Assembly: GCA_036337945.1 (NCBI GenBank)
Contig: JAYZDF010000012.1
Location: 1 to 48,579, forward strand
Origin: JAYZDF01 sp036337945
GTDB lineage: Bacteria; Myxococcota; Kuafuiibacteriia; Kuafuiibacteriales; Kuafuiibacteriaceae
Length of the DNA stretch: 48,579 nucleotides
Reading direction: 5' to 3'
A program made the translations under genes and the position numbers. The notes under the pieces are model-generated. The model did not search any database. It was given only the letters and a program-made list of their open reading frames with translations, and was not told the DNA's origin. Of the stretch, positions 16,984-25,579 are shown piece after piece. How positions within the stretch are numbered: position 1 is the first letter of the stretch; the number at the start of each line of letters is the position of its first letter.

Positions 16984-17637
16984 TTAGCCGACCTTGATCT
17001 TGAATAGTGGGTCGCCATATTGGACGCCTTGCCCGTTCTCGGCCAAGATTTCCACAACAGTCCCAGCTACTTCTGCCTCAATCTCATTCATCAGTTTCAT
17101 TGCCTCTACAATGCAGACCGTTTGCCCTTGGCTGATCGCTTGGCCAACCTTAGTGTACGGATCTGCATCTGGAGAGGGTGCCGTATAGAATGTGCCGACA
17201 AATGGCGAGCAAATGACCTGATGCGAGTCATCAGAAGCGCTTACCTCATTGGTAGCTGCGCCTTGTTGGCTTGTTGCAGTTGGAGCTGCTGCGGCTGAAA
17301 CTGGCGAACTTGCAACGACCGGGGAAATGTAATCGCTCGCGGCGACAGCCGTTGATTTTCCGCGCAGTGTGACGCGAACATCGCTATCTTCATAGGAAAG
17401 CTCACCAAGCTCTGATTTTTCAAAAAGAGAAATAAGCGTCTTCAGGCGCGTGACGCGAATGTCTGAGGCAGCAGAAGCTTTTGTTGCGCGAGGTTTCGCG
17501 CTCGCTGTAGTGGTCTTTCTGACGACCTTCTTTTTCGCGACAACCTTCTTCTTCGCGACGACCTTCTTCTTGGACGTTGATTTTTTCTTTGGAGCAGCCT
17601 TCTTTTTTGAAGCGGTCTTTTTCTTGCTAGAAGCCAT
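16984..17637 (-). CDS. accB: Biotin carboxyl carrier protein with lysine-repeat N-terminal extension
   Basis: Carries biotin between AccC and the carboxyltransferase. The C-terminal biotinyl domain (about 140-217) has EAMKLMNE with biotinyl Lys181, and a BCCP-type helix (RVTRLKTLISLFEKSELGEL, 61-80) starts the normal protein. Unusually, residues 5-37 consist of six KKKxxx hexapeptides (KKK at 5, 11, 17, 23, 29 and 35), giving 21 Lys in the first 53 residues and a total of 217 rather than about 150-170. The extension seems genuine: AAGGAG lies 10 bases before ATG 17637, and no start codon exists between the repeats and the BCCP helix. It resembles histone H1/Hc2-like tails. Whether it binds DNA, RNA or membrane is unknown. 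Confidence 0.95.
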   Translation of the reverse strand: MASSKKKTASKKKAAPKKKSTSKKKVVAKKKVVAKKKVVRKTTTASAKPRATKASAASDIRVTRLKTLISLFEKSELGELSYEDSDVRVTLRGKSTAVAASDYISPVVASSPVSAAAAPTATSQQGAATNEVSASDDSHQVICSPFVGTFYTAPSPDADPYTKVGQAISQGQTVCIVEAMKLMNEIEAEVAGTVVEILAENGQGVQYGDPLFKIKVG

Positions 17638-17658
17638 AATTCTACTTCTCCTTGGTGA

Positions 17659-18231
17659 TCAGCCGATTGCTGTCCGTTCCAAATATTCACCAGTTCGAGT
17701 GTCAACTTTCACTGTGTCGCCCTCGTTCATGAAGAGAGGGACTTGGACTATAGCGCCGGTTTCAAGTGTGGCAGCTTTGGTAACATTCGTTGCTGTGTCA
17801 CCTTTAACGCCAGGTTCGCAGTACGTGATCTTTAGTTCCACTTGCTGTGGGATATCTACGGAAATTGCTCGGCCTTTCCAAAACATGATTGAGCAGCTCA
17901 TATCTGCCAGCAAGAAAGCGTCTGTTCCACCAAGCGAAGCTCGGGTCAACTCAACCTGCTCGTAGGTTTTTTGATCCATGAAGTGGAACGTATCGCCATC
18001 ATCGTAAAGAAAGCTCATGGTCTTGTCTTCGATTTCTGGATTACCGACTTTTTCACCGGAACGGTAAGTGACTTCGTTAACGGAGCCAGTCATCAAACTC
18101 TTGATCTTCGTTCGTGTAAACTGGTTACCTTTCCCAGGCTTTACATGCTGAAAGTCCACGATGACAAATGGTTGGTCATTGTGAAGAATTTTAAGTCCTT
18201 TGCGAAAATCGCTTGTGTCGAAATCAGCCAC
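17659..18231 (-). CDS. efp: Translation elongation factor P
   Basis: Relieves ribosome stalling at polyproline. The 190 residues form the three-domain EF-P fold. The tip loop reads HVKPGKGNQF with Lys34 at the position that is beta-lysylated in many bacteria (KPGKG context), and the C-terminal domain shows GDTVKVDTRTGEYLERT. The gene sits in the widely conserved aroQ-efp-accB-accC neighbourhood. The start overlaps the end of aroQ by 8 bases. The window contains Pro-rich proteins (for example the unknown gene at 35613-37388, with PPPTPPP) that could be clients. Confidence 0.97.
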   Translation of the reverse strand: MADFDTSDFRKGLKILHNDQPFVIVDFQHVKPGKGNQFTRTKIKSLMTGSVNEVTYRSGEKVGNPEIEDKTMSFLYDDGDTFHFMDQKTYEQVELTRASLGGTDAFLLADMSCSIMFWKGRAISVDIPQQVELKITYCEPGVKGDTATNVTKAATLETGAIVQVPLFMNEGDTVKVDTRTGEYLERTAIG

Positions 18232-18685
18232 GCCTTGCGACTAACTTTGAAAGAGCCTTTAGTGCAAGCAGATAAGACATAGAACCGAAACCTTCGATGC
18301 GGCCATGTACGACATCTTCGACCATATTGACCTTTCTGAACGACTCTCTGCTGCCAGGAATGCTTAAATGGACTTCTATAACCGGTATCGTATTGTCTAG
18401 ACTCAGGATTGCATCGCGAATGGCGACGGAGGTATGAGTGTACGCGGCAGCATTAAGGATGATTCCTTGGACCCGGTCGCGACAAGATTGCAAATGATCT
18501 ACAAGGTTTCCCTCATGGTTCGATTGCAGGAACTCTATCCCAAGTGCAAGGGCGCTCGCTTCTTGACGCAATGTGGCATTGATTTCATCGAGCGTCTCCG
18601 TTCCATAAATTTCGGGCTCTCGAGTTCCAAGAAGATTCAGGTTCGGCCCGTGTATGACGCTGACGAGAGGGGCTTTAGAGTTCAC
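18224..18685 (-). CDS. aroQ: Type II 3-dehydroquinate dehydratase
   Basis: Dehydrates 3-dehydroquinate to 3-dehydroshikimate, the shikimate step between AroB and AroE. The 153 residues show GPNLNLLGTREPEIYG with the catalytic Tyr in the flexible loop, SNHEGNLVD, the NAAAYTHTSVAIRDA substrate loop and EVHLS with catalytic His. The usual NIHxRE stretch reads SIPGSRE, keeping the lid Arg. It overlaps efp downstream by 8 bases and the LC7 gene upstream by 11 bases. Confidence 0.96.
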   Translation of the reverse strand: MNSKAPLVSVIHGPNLNLLGTREPEIYGTETLDEINATLRQEASALALGIEFLQSNHEGNLVDHLQSCRDRVQGIILNAAAYTHTSVAIRDAILSLDNTIPVIEVHLSIPGSRESFRKVNMVEDVVHGRIEGFGSMSYLLALKALSKLVARRG

Positions 18686-19049
18686 GTTTAATTTCCGGTG
18701 CCAATATTCGAGCTAAATATCTCGCTTTTCCTATATTTCCGGTGGCCCGAACTGCGATGGCTAGGAAATATTCATCAGTTATTCTTCTTACCAAACATGT
18801 GAAACTTTCAGATTGCAATGACAGCTCTTCAAATTCTCCCATCGCCAAGTCAAGGCTGCGATTTTGGATGCGATTCACGATAGTTGAGAATTCTACAAAT
18901 AGCGCATCGGAATCCAGTTGATATTGTTCCATGACGTCAACGGACGAGAATGTTTCGACTGATAGTCCGTCCAGCCCCATCACACTACTGACTAATACGT
19001 CAGGGCAGCGCTGACTGAGAGATTGTAAATAAGGAATGAATGCAGACAT
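18675..19049 (-). CDS. Roadblock/LC7 (MglB-like) protein
   Basis: A small protein of 124 residues from ATG 19049 (a TTG at 19076 would add nine). It follows the roadblock/LC7 pattern: a first helix AFIPYLQSLSQRC, the strand with GLDGLSVE, a long central helix with EFSTIV, then EYFLAIAVRATGNIGKARYL and a C-terminal LAPEIKREL. Roadblock proteins regulate small Ras-like GTPases. MglB, the GAP of MglA, sets the polarity of pilus machines in Myxococcus. No GTPase is encoded next to it here, so it may act on one elsewhere. Its position among aroQ, aroKB and pilMNOPQ suggests co-expression with the pilus. The family call is from pattern recognition, not alignment. Confidence 0.75.
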   Translation of the reverse strand: MSAFIPYLQSLSQRCPDVLVSSVMGLDGLSVETFSSVDVMEQYQLDSDALFVEFSTIVNRIQNRSLDLAMGEFEELSLQSESFTCLVRRITDEYFLAIAVRATGNIGKARYLARILAPEIKREL

Positions 19050-19099
19050 ATCTTCGTTACTGTCGCGTGACGACAATCGCTCAAGTTGGTGAGGGCTAA

Positions 19100-20101
19100 T
19101 TAGTGTGAGCAGGGGTCAAAAACAGGAGTTCGACAAGGGGTTGCGGTTTGTCCCGTAGCAGCACAAACGAGCGGGTCTTCTGATCGACCAAGGTAGCGAC
19201 CAAGTTCAACTTTTTGGTTGACCTCAGAACTTTGAAGCGTCTTCCCGTCTGTGGTTACGAGTTCAAAAATTCCGCGCTGTCGAACAGGGAACGTACGAGA
19301 ACCGGAGTCAAAACGCCCACCAGAAAGGTTGTTCTCGAAGCTGTAGCGACCGTCAAACATCGCGAATGGTTTGAAGCGTTGTACAGTTGGGCTTGGTGTG
19401 TTTGGTTCCTCGGACTGCACTAAGAGAGGCTGTCCGTCGTTTCTCGTGAGTACATCGAAAATATCTTGAAGGTTATTACACGCTGAATCTTCAACATCTG
19501 CGGTACTTCCATCGCAGTTGCTCATCGAGGTCTCCGTACAGCAAGAGTCGGCAAGCGTTGCGACTTGGATAGCATCATCTAGTTTTTCGCCGAATTCAGA
19601 CGGGATGACATTTGCTGAGAAAACTCCTTCTTCTCCAGGTGCAATGGCGCTTCCACCAACGGGCACAATATCAAATCCAAAGAATGTATCTGGTTGCTGC
19701 GGGTTCCGACTGTCGATACAGAATCCCTGTTCTGTGCTGAAATGCGGTACGATGAGAGCTCCACCGCTAAACGCACTCGTATCACACTCCCATTGCACAG
19801 AATAACGAACGGGCGTTACCCGGTTTCCAATTTGGGAAAGCGCTGGCATCTGCAGGGTGCCCACATTGGAATCGAGAACCGTGAGGTTGTTCAAGACCCG
19901 AAAGTAGAGCGTCAGAGAATGGGATGCCGCCAAATCAAGGTAATTCGAAACGCTTGGTTCTCCAGCGTTTTCATAGGAGCAGGTGCCCACGTTCTCATCG
20001 AATGAGCCAGGTATCACACCTTCAATAATAACTGCGGCGTCATTAACATCGCAGGCGAGCAATCCAGAAATCATGAGTGCGCATAGTCCTTGACGAATCA
20101 T
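19100..20101 (-). CDS. Cysteine-rich lipoprotein of unknown function
   Basis: A 333-residue exported protein with signal and lipobox GLLAC (Cys17). The mature part is rich in cysteine (for example DSCCTETSMSNC and CAATGQTATPC near the end) and in beta-prone segments such as LTLYFRVLNNLTVL, with no recognisable catalytic motif. It is probably disulphide-bonded in the periplasm or on the surface. Its ATG overlaps the end of aroKB by 4 bases, so it is coupled to that gene and lies downstream of pilQ in the same unit. It might be a pilus-associated or secretin-associated lipoprotein, but nothing in the sequence proves it. Confidence 0.8.
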   Translation of the reverse strand: MIRQGLCALMISGLLACDVNDAAVIIEGVIPGSFDENVGTCSYENAGEPSVSNYLDLAASHSLTLYFRVLNNLTVLDSNVGTLQMPALSQIGNRVTPVRYSVQWECDTSAFSGGALIVPHFSTEQGFCIDSRNPQQPDTFFGFDIVPVGGSAIAPGEEGVFSANVIPSEFGEKLDDAIQVATLADSCCTETSMSNCDGSTADVEDSACNNLQDIFDVLTRNDGQPLLVQSEEPNTPSPTVQRFKPFAMFDGRYSFENNLSGGRFDSGSRTFPVRQRGIFELVTTDGKTLQSSEVNQKVELGRYLGRSEDPLVCAATGQTATPCRTPVFDPCSH

Positions 20102-21642
20102 TTTAGTCCTCCAAAGTGAATGAGTTCATCCACAATGCTATTCAATTGTAATCTCATAACGGCTGTCTTGCCCAGTTTTCGGACAATAATTAAATCGACA
20201 TGCTGTCGATCACTCTTCTTATCTTGCCCGATAAACTGCTTACAGTCGTTCAAAAGTTGTTTTGGGGCCTCAATCGGTAATCCCACCTCAGATAACCCTG
20301 AAAGTATTTGGTCTCTTACTGCCTCGCTGGTCCAGCCCTTTGCGGCCGACAGACGAGCGATTGCAGCTGTTCCAAGAGCAACGGCATCACCATGTTTCAT
20401 TTGAAACTTGCTGGCCGACTCTAAGGCATGACCAAGTGTATGTCCTAGATTAAGAAGTTTACGGTCGCCATTCTCGAAAGGGTCCGATGCGACGATCGCC
20501 GCTTTGTGAGCAATCGCCTTCGCAACAATCGTTGGACTCAGAGTCGGATTTTTTCGCACGGCTTCGAAAAGGTCAGGGTCCGAAATAATTCCTATCTTCA
20601 TCACCTCAGCAAGTCCGGAGATATATTCCTCTTTGGGCAAACTCTCTAAAGCATCTGTATCCACAATCACATCAGTGGCAGGGTAGAAGGCCCCGACGAG
20701 GTTTCGTCCCTGACTCATATTTACAGCTGTTTTTCCACCGACGGATGCGTCCACCTGCGAAACAACTGTCGTCGGAACCATCACTAAGCCAGCACCGCGT
20801 CCAAGAAGAGCTGCTAATAGGCCTCCAAAGTCGCAAGTTGCACCGCCTCCGATCGATACGACCGTGCTTTGACGGCCGCAGCCTGCCTCAATGGCGGACT
20901 CAAGTGCGTCACCCAGAAATGACCAGGATTTTGTTTCCTCGCCGCCTGGAGTGATAATTTCGTGAATTTCAAGGTGCTCGCGAATTGGTTCGAGTATTTG
21001 GTCGATAAAATCACGCGGTACGTTCGCGTCCGTTACAGCTGCGATTGTTCGTTTAGGTTGGCCATGTAAAACCGCGCCCCGAACAGCTAATGGAATATTT
21101 CTTCCTATCAGCACTCTCGATTCCCGATCTCCTACTCGAGCATGAACCATATGCGTGTTCGTTGCGGCGTCGATGACACGTTGCGCGATACGGTCCATAG
21201 GCTCAACGGCGTCGAGTGCAATATCTACACTCGCGTAGCTGTCCTTTCGTTCTGAAAGCAGGGCGCCCAGCGAATCAGAATCGGCAAGTAGGGGTCGCTC
21301 ACTATTACTTGTCTCTAAACGTTGTCGAATTGTCTCGATGGGCGCTTCGAGCCCCATGACCAGACCTCGTTTTCTCGCGGCGCGACGAGTTATTGTTGTC
21401 GTCAATGCACCGCCTCCGAGCGTTAACACATCTGTACTCGCGTCTAAACTCTCTAGAGTATCCGCTTCAAACTTCCGGAACACCTGCTCGCCGTCGTGCT
21501 GAAAAATTTCTTCGATTTTACGTCCAGCGTGAGACTCCACCAATTGGTCTAAGTCTTGCGAATTTAACCCGTGGTTCTCCGCGAGATATTTGCCTAGGGT
21601 GGACTTACCAACACCTGGCGGACCTGAAACGCTCACCTTCAT
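20098..21642 (-). CDS. aroKB: Shikimate kinase / 3-dehydroquinate synthase fusion
   Basis: One 514-residue polypeptide carries two shikimate-pathway enzymes. The N-terminal kinase (about 1-165) shows Walker A GPPGVGKST, the DLDQLVE acid pair, FRKFE and GGGAL. The C-terminal synthase (about 170-514) shows GGGATCDFGGLLAA, PTTVVSQVDASVGGKTAVN, GLAEVMKIG, NLGHTLGHALE and the HGDAVALG metal region. The domains catalyse non-consecutive steps (DAHP to dehydroquinate, and shikimate to shikimate-3-phosphate). ATG 21642 is preferred over GTG 21645. The order pilMNOPQ-aroK-aroB is widespread in proteobacteria, and here the last two are joined. It begins 30 bases after pilQ. Confidence 0.95.
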   Translation of the reverse strand: MKVSVSGPPGVGKSTLGKYLAENHGLNSQDLDQLVESHAGRKIEEIFQHDGEQVFRKFEADTLESLDASTDVLTLGGGALTTTITRRAARKRGLVMGLEAPIETIRQRLETSNSERPLLADSDSLGALLSERKDSYASVDIALDAVEPMDRIAQRVIDAATNTHMVHARVGDRESRVLIGRNIPLAVRGAVLHGQPKRTIAAVTDANVPRDFIDQILEPIREHLEIHEIITPGGEETKSWSFLGDALESAIEAGCGRQSTVVSIGGGATCDFGGLLAALLGRGAGLVMVPTTVVSQVDASVGGKTAVNMSQGRNLVGAFYPATDVIVDTDALESLPKEEYISGLAEVMKIGIISDPDLFEAVRKNPTLSPTIVAKAIAHKAAIVASDPFENGDRKLLNLGHTLGHALESASKFQMKHGDAVALGTAAIARLSAAKGWTSEAVRDQILSGLSEVGLPIEAPKQLLNDCKQFIGQDKKSDRQHVDLIIVRKLGKTAVMRLQLNSIVDELIHFGGLK

Positions 21643-21672
21643 CACGACTACGTCATTGACCGGACTTAGGTT

Positions 21673-24342
21673 CTAGCTCCCTGAAACCGCAGCACTGTCA
21701 CGATTGATAATTCGTGGCGAAATAAAGATGAGCAGTTCTTCACGAGAGTCGGCGCGGGCTTGTTTCTTGAACAACCAACCCAGCACAGGAATACGACCAA
21801 GTAATGGGACGTAATCTTCCGTGTTGGATGCTGTTCTTCGATAGATGCCACCCATGACTGCAGTGTCACCGTCACGGACTAACATTTGGGTAGAAGCTTC
21901 TCGTGTAATGATACCGGGAGTACCGATATCGTCTCGACGATTCGACAGTTCGTTTTTCTTCGCCGAAATTCGAAGCATGACGTTTCCATCAGCAGTCACG
22001 TGTGGCGTTGTGGTCAATTCTAGATTCGCATCGATGAAACGAGTGGTTGGACCATTGGCCGTTACAACTGTAATCGGAACCTTCTCACCAGAGATAATTC
22101 TCGCCTCTGTGTTGTCAGTGGTTACGATTTTCGGTGCAGAGATAATTTTGGTTTTACCTTGTTGTTCAGCGGCTGAAAGACGAAGCGCTAACAATTGTGA
22201 ACCGCCCGCAGACCCGAATACGAAACCAAGCGCACCACCTTTACCGGTACCGACTGGTGCCGGAAGGTTGATAGCGAAGTTATTGCCCTGCGGTAGAACA
22301 CCACCCACAGCACTCTGGCCAACTTCTGCACCACCTTTGATGGCGATACTGTTCGGAAACTGAAGTCCGGTTTGGGTTCCGAACTGCGTTGCTAAGGAGG
22401 AATTACCACCCCATTGGATACCAAGATCCCTTACAAAAGCGGTCGCCGCTTCAACAATCCTAGCCTCGATCAAGATTTGGGGCGTTTGAGTGTCTAAGGT
22501 TCGTACGAGTCGCTCGACCTTCAATAGGACTTCGGCGATATCCTCGACGACTAATACGTTGGTTCGTTTATCCACTTTTACAGAGCCACGTTGTTCAGTC
22601 AGCAATGGAGCGATCTGCTTTGATAAACCGTCAGCATCTGCATAGTTGACAGGAATCAATCGGATAGACAGTGGGTCGAGTAGAACTTTCGATTCTTTCC
22701 TAGCAAGTCGCTCTTTTTCCTCTGCTACGAGTGTCGCGAGTGGTGCGACTCGAATGATATTACCATTTTTGGTCTTATCGAGAGCTTTTGATTGCAGGAT
22801 GATATCGAGCGCTTGGTCCCAAGGTACGTTCCTAAGTTTTAGAGTCACTGTACCGGAAACATCGTCTGAAGCAACGATATTCAGTTTCGCGACATCGGCG
22901 AGAAGACGCAACACGTTATGGATCTCGGCATCTTTGAGGTCTAAGGAGATACGTCGCCCACGATATCGTTTTCTGGCGGTAAAGATTTGACCCGTCATTC
23001 CGGCTGCATCCGTAGAGAAGCTGGAGGTCGTTTGTTCCGCATATGGAATGACTTTTGCCTGCGCCACTTGTTTCTTGGTTGATGCAGGTTTTACGATCGC
23101 AGGGGCTCGCTCTACCTTTGCTTGCGGATTTGACGTGCGAAAGTCCCAGAAGATTCGGTTTCCTTTACGCCAGTGTCTATGTTCAGTCCCATCGTTGATT
23201 TGTGCGGCCAAAACGATGTCCTTTCCATCATTGTAAGTAGAAATCGCGTTCACTACATTTGCAGCGATAGCTGAGGTATCAAGCTTGCGAATGAGGCTTT
23301 TGGGAAGTTCAGCATTTTGCAGTCGTAGAACGGGCTGATTTCGTTCGCTGTCACTATCTTTTAGGATGGTGGCATCCTTAGATAGGTCGACAGTGAGTCG
23401 AACAAATCCATTCTTGGGTTCAAACCGAACATCTTCAACAAGCGCTGGTTTGAATACTTCTTCCTCTTGCGCTTCTTGTGGCTCTTCACGGGGAATCGTC
23501 GTTGCGCTTGTTGCGGCCTCAGCAAGTTCTGCCTTCGGCGCGTCCTTTCGCTTTTCTTCTCTTTTTTGAACGGGAAGTACAGCAATTACGAGGTTGCCAT
23601 CCACAGCATCTACGTTGACTTCAGGGCGTTGCTTAGATGCTTTGAGATCTACGACCAAACGAACACTGTCTTTACGTTGCCCAATTCGAGCACGCTTTAC
23701 AGCTTTGTGACCTACTTTGAGCTTCTGGAACTTAGGAAGAACCTTTGCGCCTTCGATGTCGATGACGACTCGCGGTGGATTGTTGAGCTCTAAGATACTG
23801 ACGTCAGATGGCTTGGGAATATCGCCTTGAATTTTTGAAATGATCTTCACGCCGGACTTTGTGACCTTTTTCGTCATTTTACCAATGCGCGTAGGCTCGT
23901 TTGTGTGGTTGCTCTGCGGTATTGAGATAGACGCGAGTATTCGGTTATTCTCGCTTGTGACTTCAAATTGTCTTTTGCTATCGAGCGTAATTTCGACGCG
24001 AATGATTGAGGAGTTCTCATCGCTGATACGAGTTGCCTTGAGCCCTTGAATAGAAGGGTGAGCCCAGGCGGCCGGAGCCGCAAAGTCATCCGTCAATTTC
24101 GCATCATTAATATCGATAAGAATCCTAAATGGATCCGTTAGTCGAAAGACGGAGTAACTCGGCGTTTGCTGCGCTTCAATGAGTACTGCTGCGCCAGCCG
24201 TGTTCTTTTCCGTTTCTATTCGAGAAACAACGTTTGTTGCGTCATTTGGTTCCGCCAACGACGGACTACTTATGATCAATAGTCCTCCTAAAGCCGCCGA
24301 CATCATCATCGCGTTTCGCATGTTTATTCCCTTCGTCAACAT
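21673..24342 (-). CDS. pilQ: Type IV pilus outer-membrane secretin PilQ
   Basis: Forms the outer-membrane gate for the pilus. After a signal peptide ending near SSPSLA there are three AMIN-type peptidoglycan-binding regions (around VFRLTDPFRILIDI, ILELNNPPRVVIDIEG and VEDVRFEPKNGFVRLTVDL), then N0/STN (SLDLKDAEIHNVLRLLADVA), N1 (NYADADGLSKQIAPLLTEQ) and the secretin domain, ending with VPLLGRIPVLGWLFK and LLIFISPRII. About 890 residues, large as in myxobacteria. The start is uncertain. ATG 24342 has GAGG 10 bases before it, ATG 24321 has AAGGGA 6 bases before it, and the frame is open to 24393, inside pilP. Last gene of pilMNOPQ. Confidence 0.95.
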   Translation of the reverse strand: MLTKGINMRNAMMMSAALGGLLIISSPSLAEPNDATNVVSRIETEKNTAGAAVLIEAQQTPSYSVFRLTDPFRILIDINDAKLTDDFAAPAAWAHPSIQGLKATRISDENSSIIRVEITLDSKRQFEVTSENNRILASISIPQSNHTNEPTRIGKMTKKVTKSGVKIISKIQGDIPKPSDVSILELNNPPRVVIDIEGAKVLPKFQKLKVGHKAVKRARIGQRKDSVRLVVDLKASKQRPEVNVDAVDGNLVIAVLPVQKREEKRKDAPKAELAEAATSATTIPREEPQEAQEEEVFKPALVEDVRFEPKNGFVRLTVDLSKDATILKDSDSERNQPVLRLQNAELPKSLIRKLDTSAIAANVVNAISTYNDGKDIVLAAQINDGTEHRHWRKGNRIFWDFRTSNPQAKVERAPAIVKPASTKKQVAQAKVIPYAEQTTSSFSTDAAGMTGQIFTARKRYRGRRISLDLKDAEIHNVLRLLADVAKLNIVASDDVSGTVTLKLRNVPWDQALDIILQSKALDKTKNGNIIRVAPLATLVAEEKERLARKESKVLLDPLSIRLIPVNYADADGLSKQIAPLLTEQRGSVKVDKRTNVLVVEDIAEVLLKVERLVRTLDTQTPQILIEARIVEAATAFVRDLGIQWGGNSSLATQFGTQTGLQFPNSIAIKGGAEVGQSAVGGVLPQGNNFAINLPAPVGTGKGGALGFVFGSAGGSQLLALRLSAAEQQGKTKIISAPKIVTTDNTEARIISGEKVPITVVTANGPTTRFIDANLELTTTPHVTADGNVMLRISAKKNELSNRRDDIGTPGIITREASTQMLVRDGDTAVMGGIYRRTASNTEDYVPLLGRIPVLGWLFKKQARADSREELLIFISPRIINRDSAAVSGS

Positions 24343-24385
24343 TTCGACATATCCTCTTGTTTTCGATGCTCGCATGATTTTCCGA

Positions 24386-24925
24386 TTAATCAAGTTTCAG
24401 TTCCTCTGGCTTCGGGAGGCACATTGGAACCGTATTGGTCACTTTCCTACCCGTATAGTTACGGTATTCTTCTTTCACGACCACGCAATCCTGCGTAATC
24501 GTTGATACTCTTCCCCAGTTTTTCCCTATCAAGGTCCCTCGCGTGAGAGTATGACCTTTACCACTGGGGTCTTGCACCATTGCATACGGAGTCGCTCTAC
24601 CCGTGATAATGGCAATCAGCTTAAGCTGGTCAATTTCGAATGTTTGCAGCTCGGTCGTGCCTTCTTGCTTCTCTTTTTCGTTGAATTCTTCGAAAAAAGA
24701 GCGGAATGGATCTCTTTTACCGATAGGAGAATATAGGTAAGCAACCTCTGGCGCGTCGGCCAATTCCTCATTGGCTTCTTTCGCTGCATTGGAAGCTGGC
24801 TTCGGCATCGTAGATTTCTTGTTTTTCGGCTGGACCGGCGCGTCGCCGCAGCCCGCTGCCAAAAACAAGCTCATGGCGCATACAAAAAGTCCGCCTTTTC
24901 GCAAATATGTATACGAATTCTTCAT
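24386..24925 (-). CDS. pilP: Type IV pilus lipoprotein PilP
   Basis: Inner-membrane lipoprotein that links PilNO to the secretin. The 179 residues include the lipobox LAAGC (Cys26), a disordered Lys/Pro/Ala linker (30-55), and the homology domain starting at YSPIGKRDPFRSFF, followed by LKLIAIITGRATPYAMVQDP and GTLIGKNWGRV, typical of PilP. It is 5 bases downstream of pilO. Confidence 0.95.
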   Translation of the reverse strand: MKNSYTYLRKGGLFVCAMSLFLAAGCGDAPVQPKNKKSTMPKPASNAAKEANEELADAPEVAYLYSPIGKRDPFRSFFEEFNEKEKQEGTTELQTFEIDQLKLIAIITGRATPYAMVQDPSGKGHTLTRGTLIGKNWGRVSTITQDCVVVKEEYRNYTGRKVTNTVPMCLPKPEELKLD

Positions 24926-24930
24926 ACTAC

Positions 24931-25566
24931 TTACTTCCTAGCTCTGCCGCCTCGACGGCCTCCGCGGTTTGCCCTGCGTTTATTGTTCCTATTCCCCTTA
25001 TTTTCGATGAATTTGAACGTGGTGGCTTCAAAGGTTGCTGAGAGAACGACTTTCTTATTTTCGAGTTTTGGATCTCTGAGCTTGATGGCCGAGACATTCA
25101 CAATCCGGTCAAGCTTTGAGACTCGGTCAAAAAAGAGGGCAATCGAGTGATAGTTACCAGTGATCTCCATTTCAACTGGGATTCGAGCGTAAAAATCTTT
25201 TCTCACCTCTCCTTGGGGAGAAAATTTGGCCATTTGACAGTCTGACTGCTCAACCAATGTGGCGAGTTTTTGCAGAAGTTCTGGGATCTCAGATTGATTA
25301 GGAAGTTGCGTGAGCGCTTCGTTTAACTTTTGTTTCAGCCGTTCAACCTCGACCTGATAACGAGTTAAGTCTTTCGCGATGGCCTTCTTTTTCACGAGTT
25401 TCGCGTCGAGAGAGTCAAGTTCACGCTGTGCGTTTGTTGAGGCTTCATGTTCTGGAGCGACACCCAAAAAATAGCCTGCAAGAATGATAAGTGCAATCAC
25501 ACCTGCGGCTGCAGCAAGTCGCTGGACCAGCGGCAGTTTCGAGATTCTTGCTATTAATTCATCCAT
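24931..25566 (-). CDS. pilO: Type IV pilus alignment protein PilO
   Basis: A 211-residue bitopic protein that pairs with PilN. A transmembrane helix (about 18-36, LAAAAGVIALIILAGYFLG) is followed by a coiled coil (45-95) and a ferredoxin-like periplasmic domain (IPVEMEITGNYHSIALFFDRV). The C-terminus is a highly basic RGG-like tail (NKRRANRGGRRGGRARK), uncommon for PilO. It follows pilN by 13 bases. Confidence 0.94.
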   Translation of the reverse strand: MDELIARISKLPLVQRLAAAAGVIALIILAGYFLGVAPEHEASTNAQRELDSLDAKLVKKKAIAKDLTRYQVEVERLKQKLNEALTQLPNQSEIPELLQKLATLVEQSDCQMAKFSPQGEVRKDFYARIPVEMEITGNYHSIALFFDRVSKLDRIVNVSAIKLRDPKLENKKVVLSATFEATTFKFIENKGNRNNKRRANRGGRRGGRARK

Positions 25567-25579
25567 CTCTAATCTCCCT

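Noticed and set aside
17450..17965. 171-codon plus-strand frame rich in Phe (FFFATTFFF repeats), looking like a membrane protein
   Set aside because: It is the reverse complement of the AccB KKKxxx repeats and of efp; both minus-strand genes are certain.
21845..22363. 172-codon plus-strand open frame
   Set aside because: Lies wholly antisense to the secretin domain of pilQ and has no ribosome site or recognisable motif.
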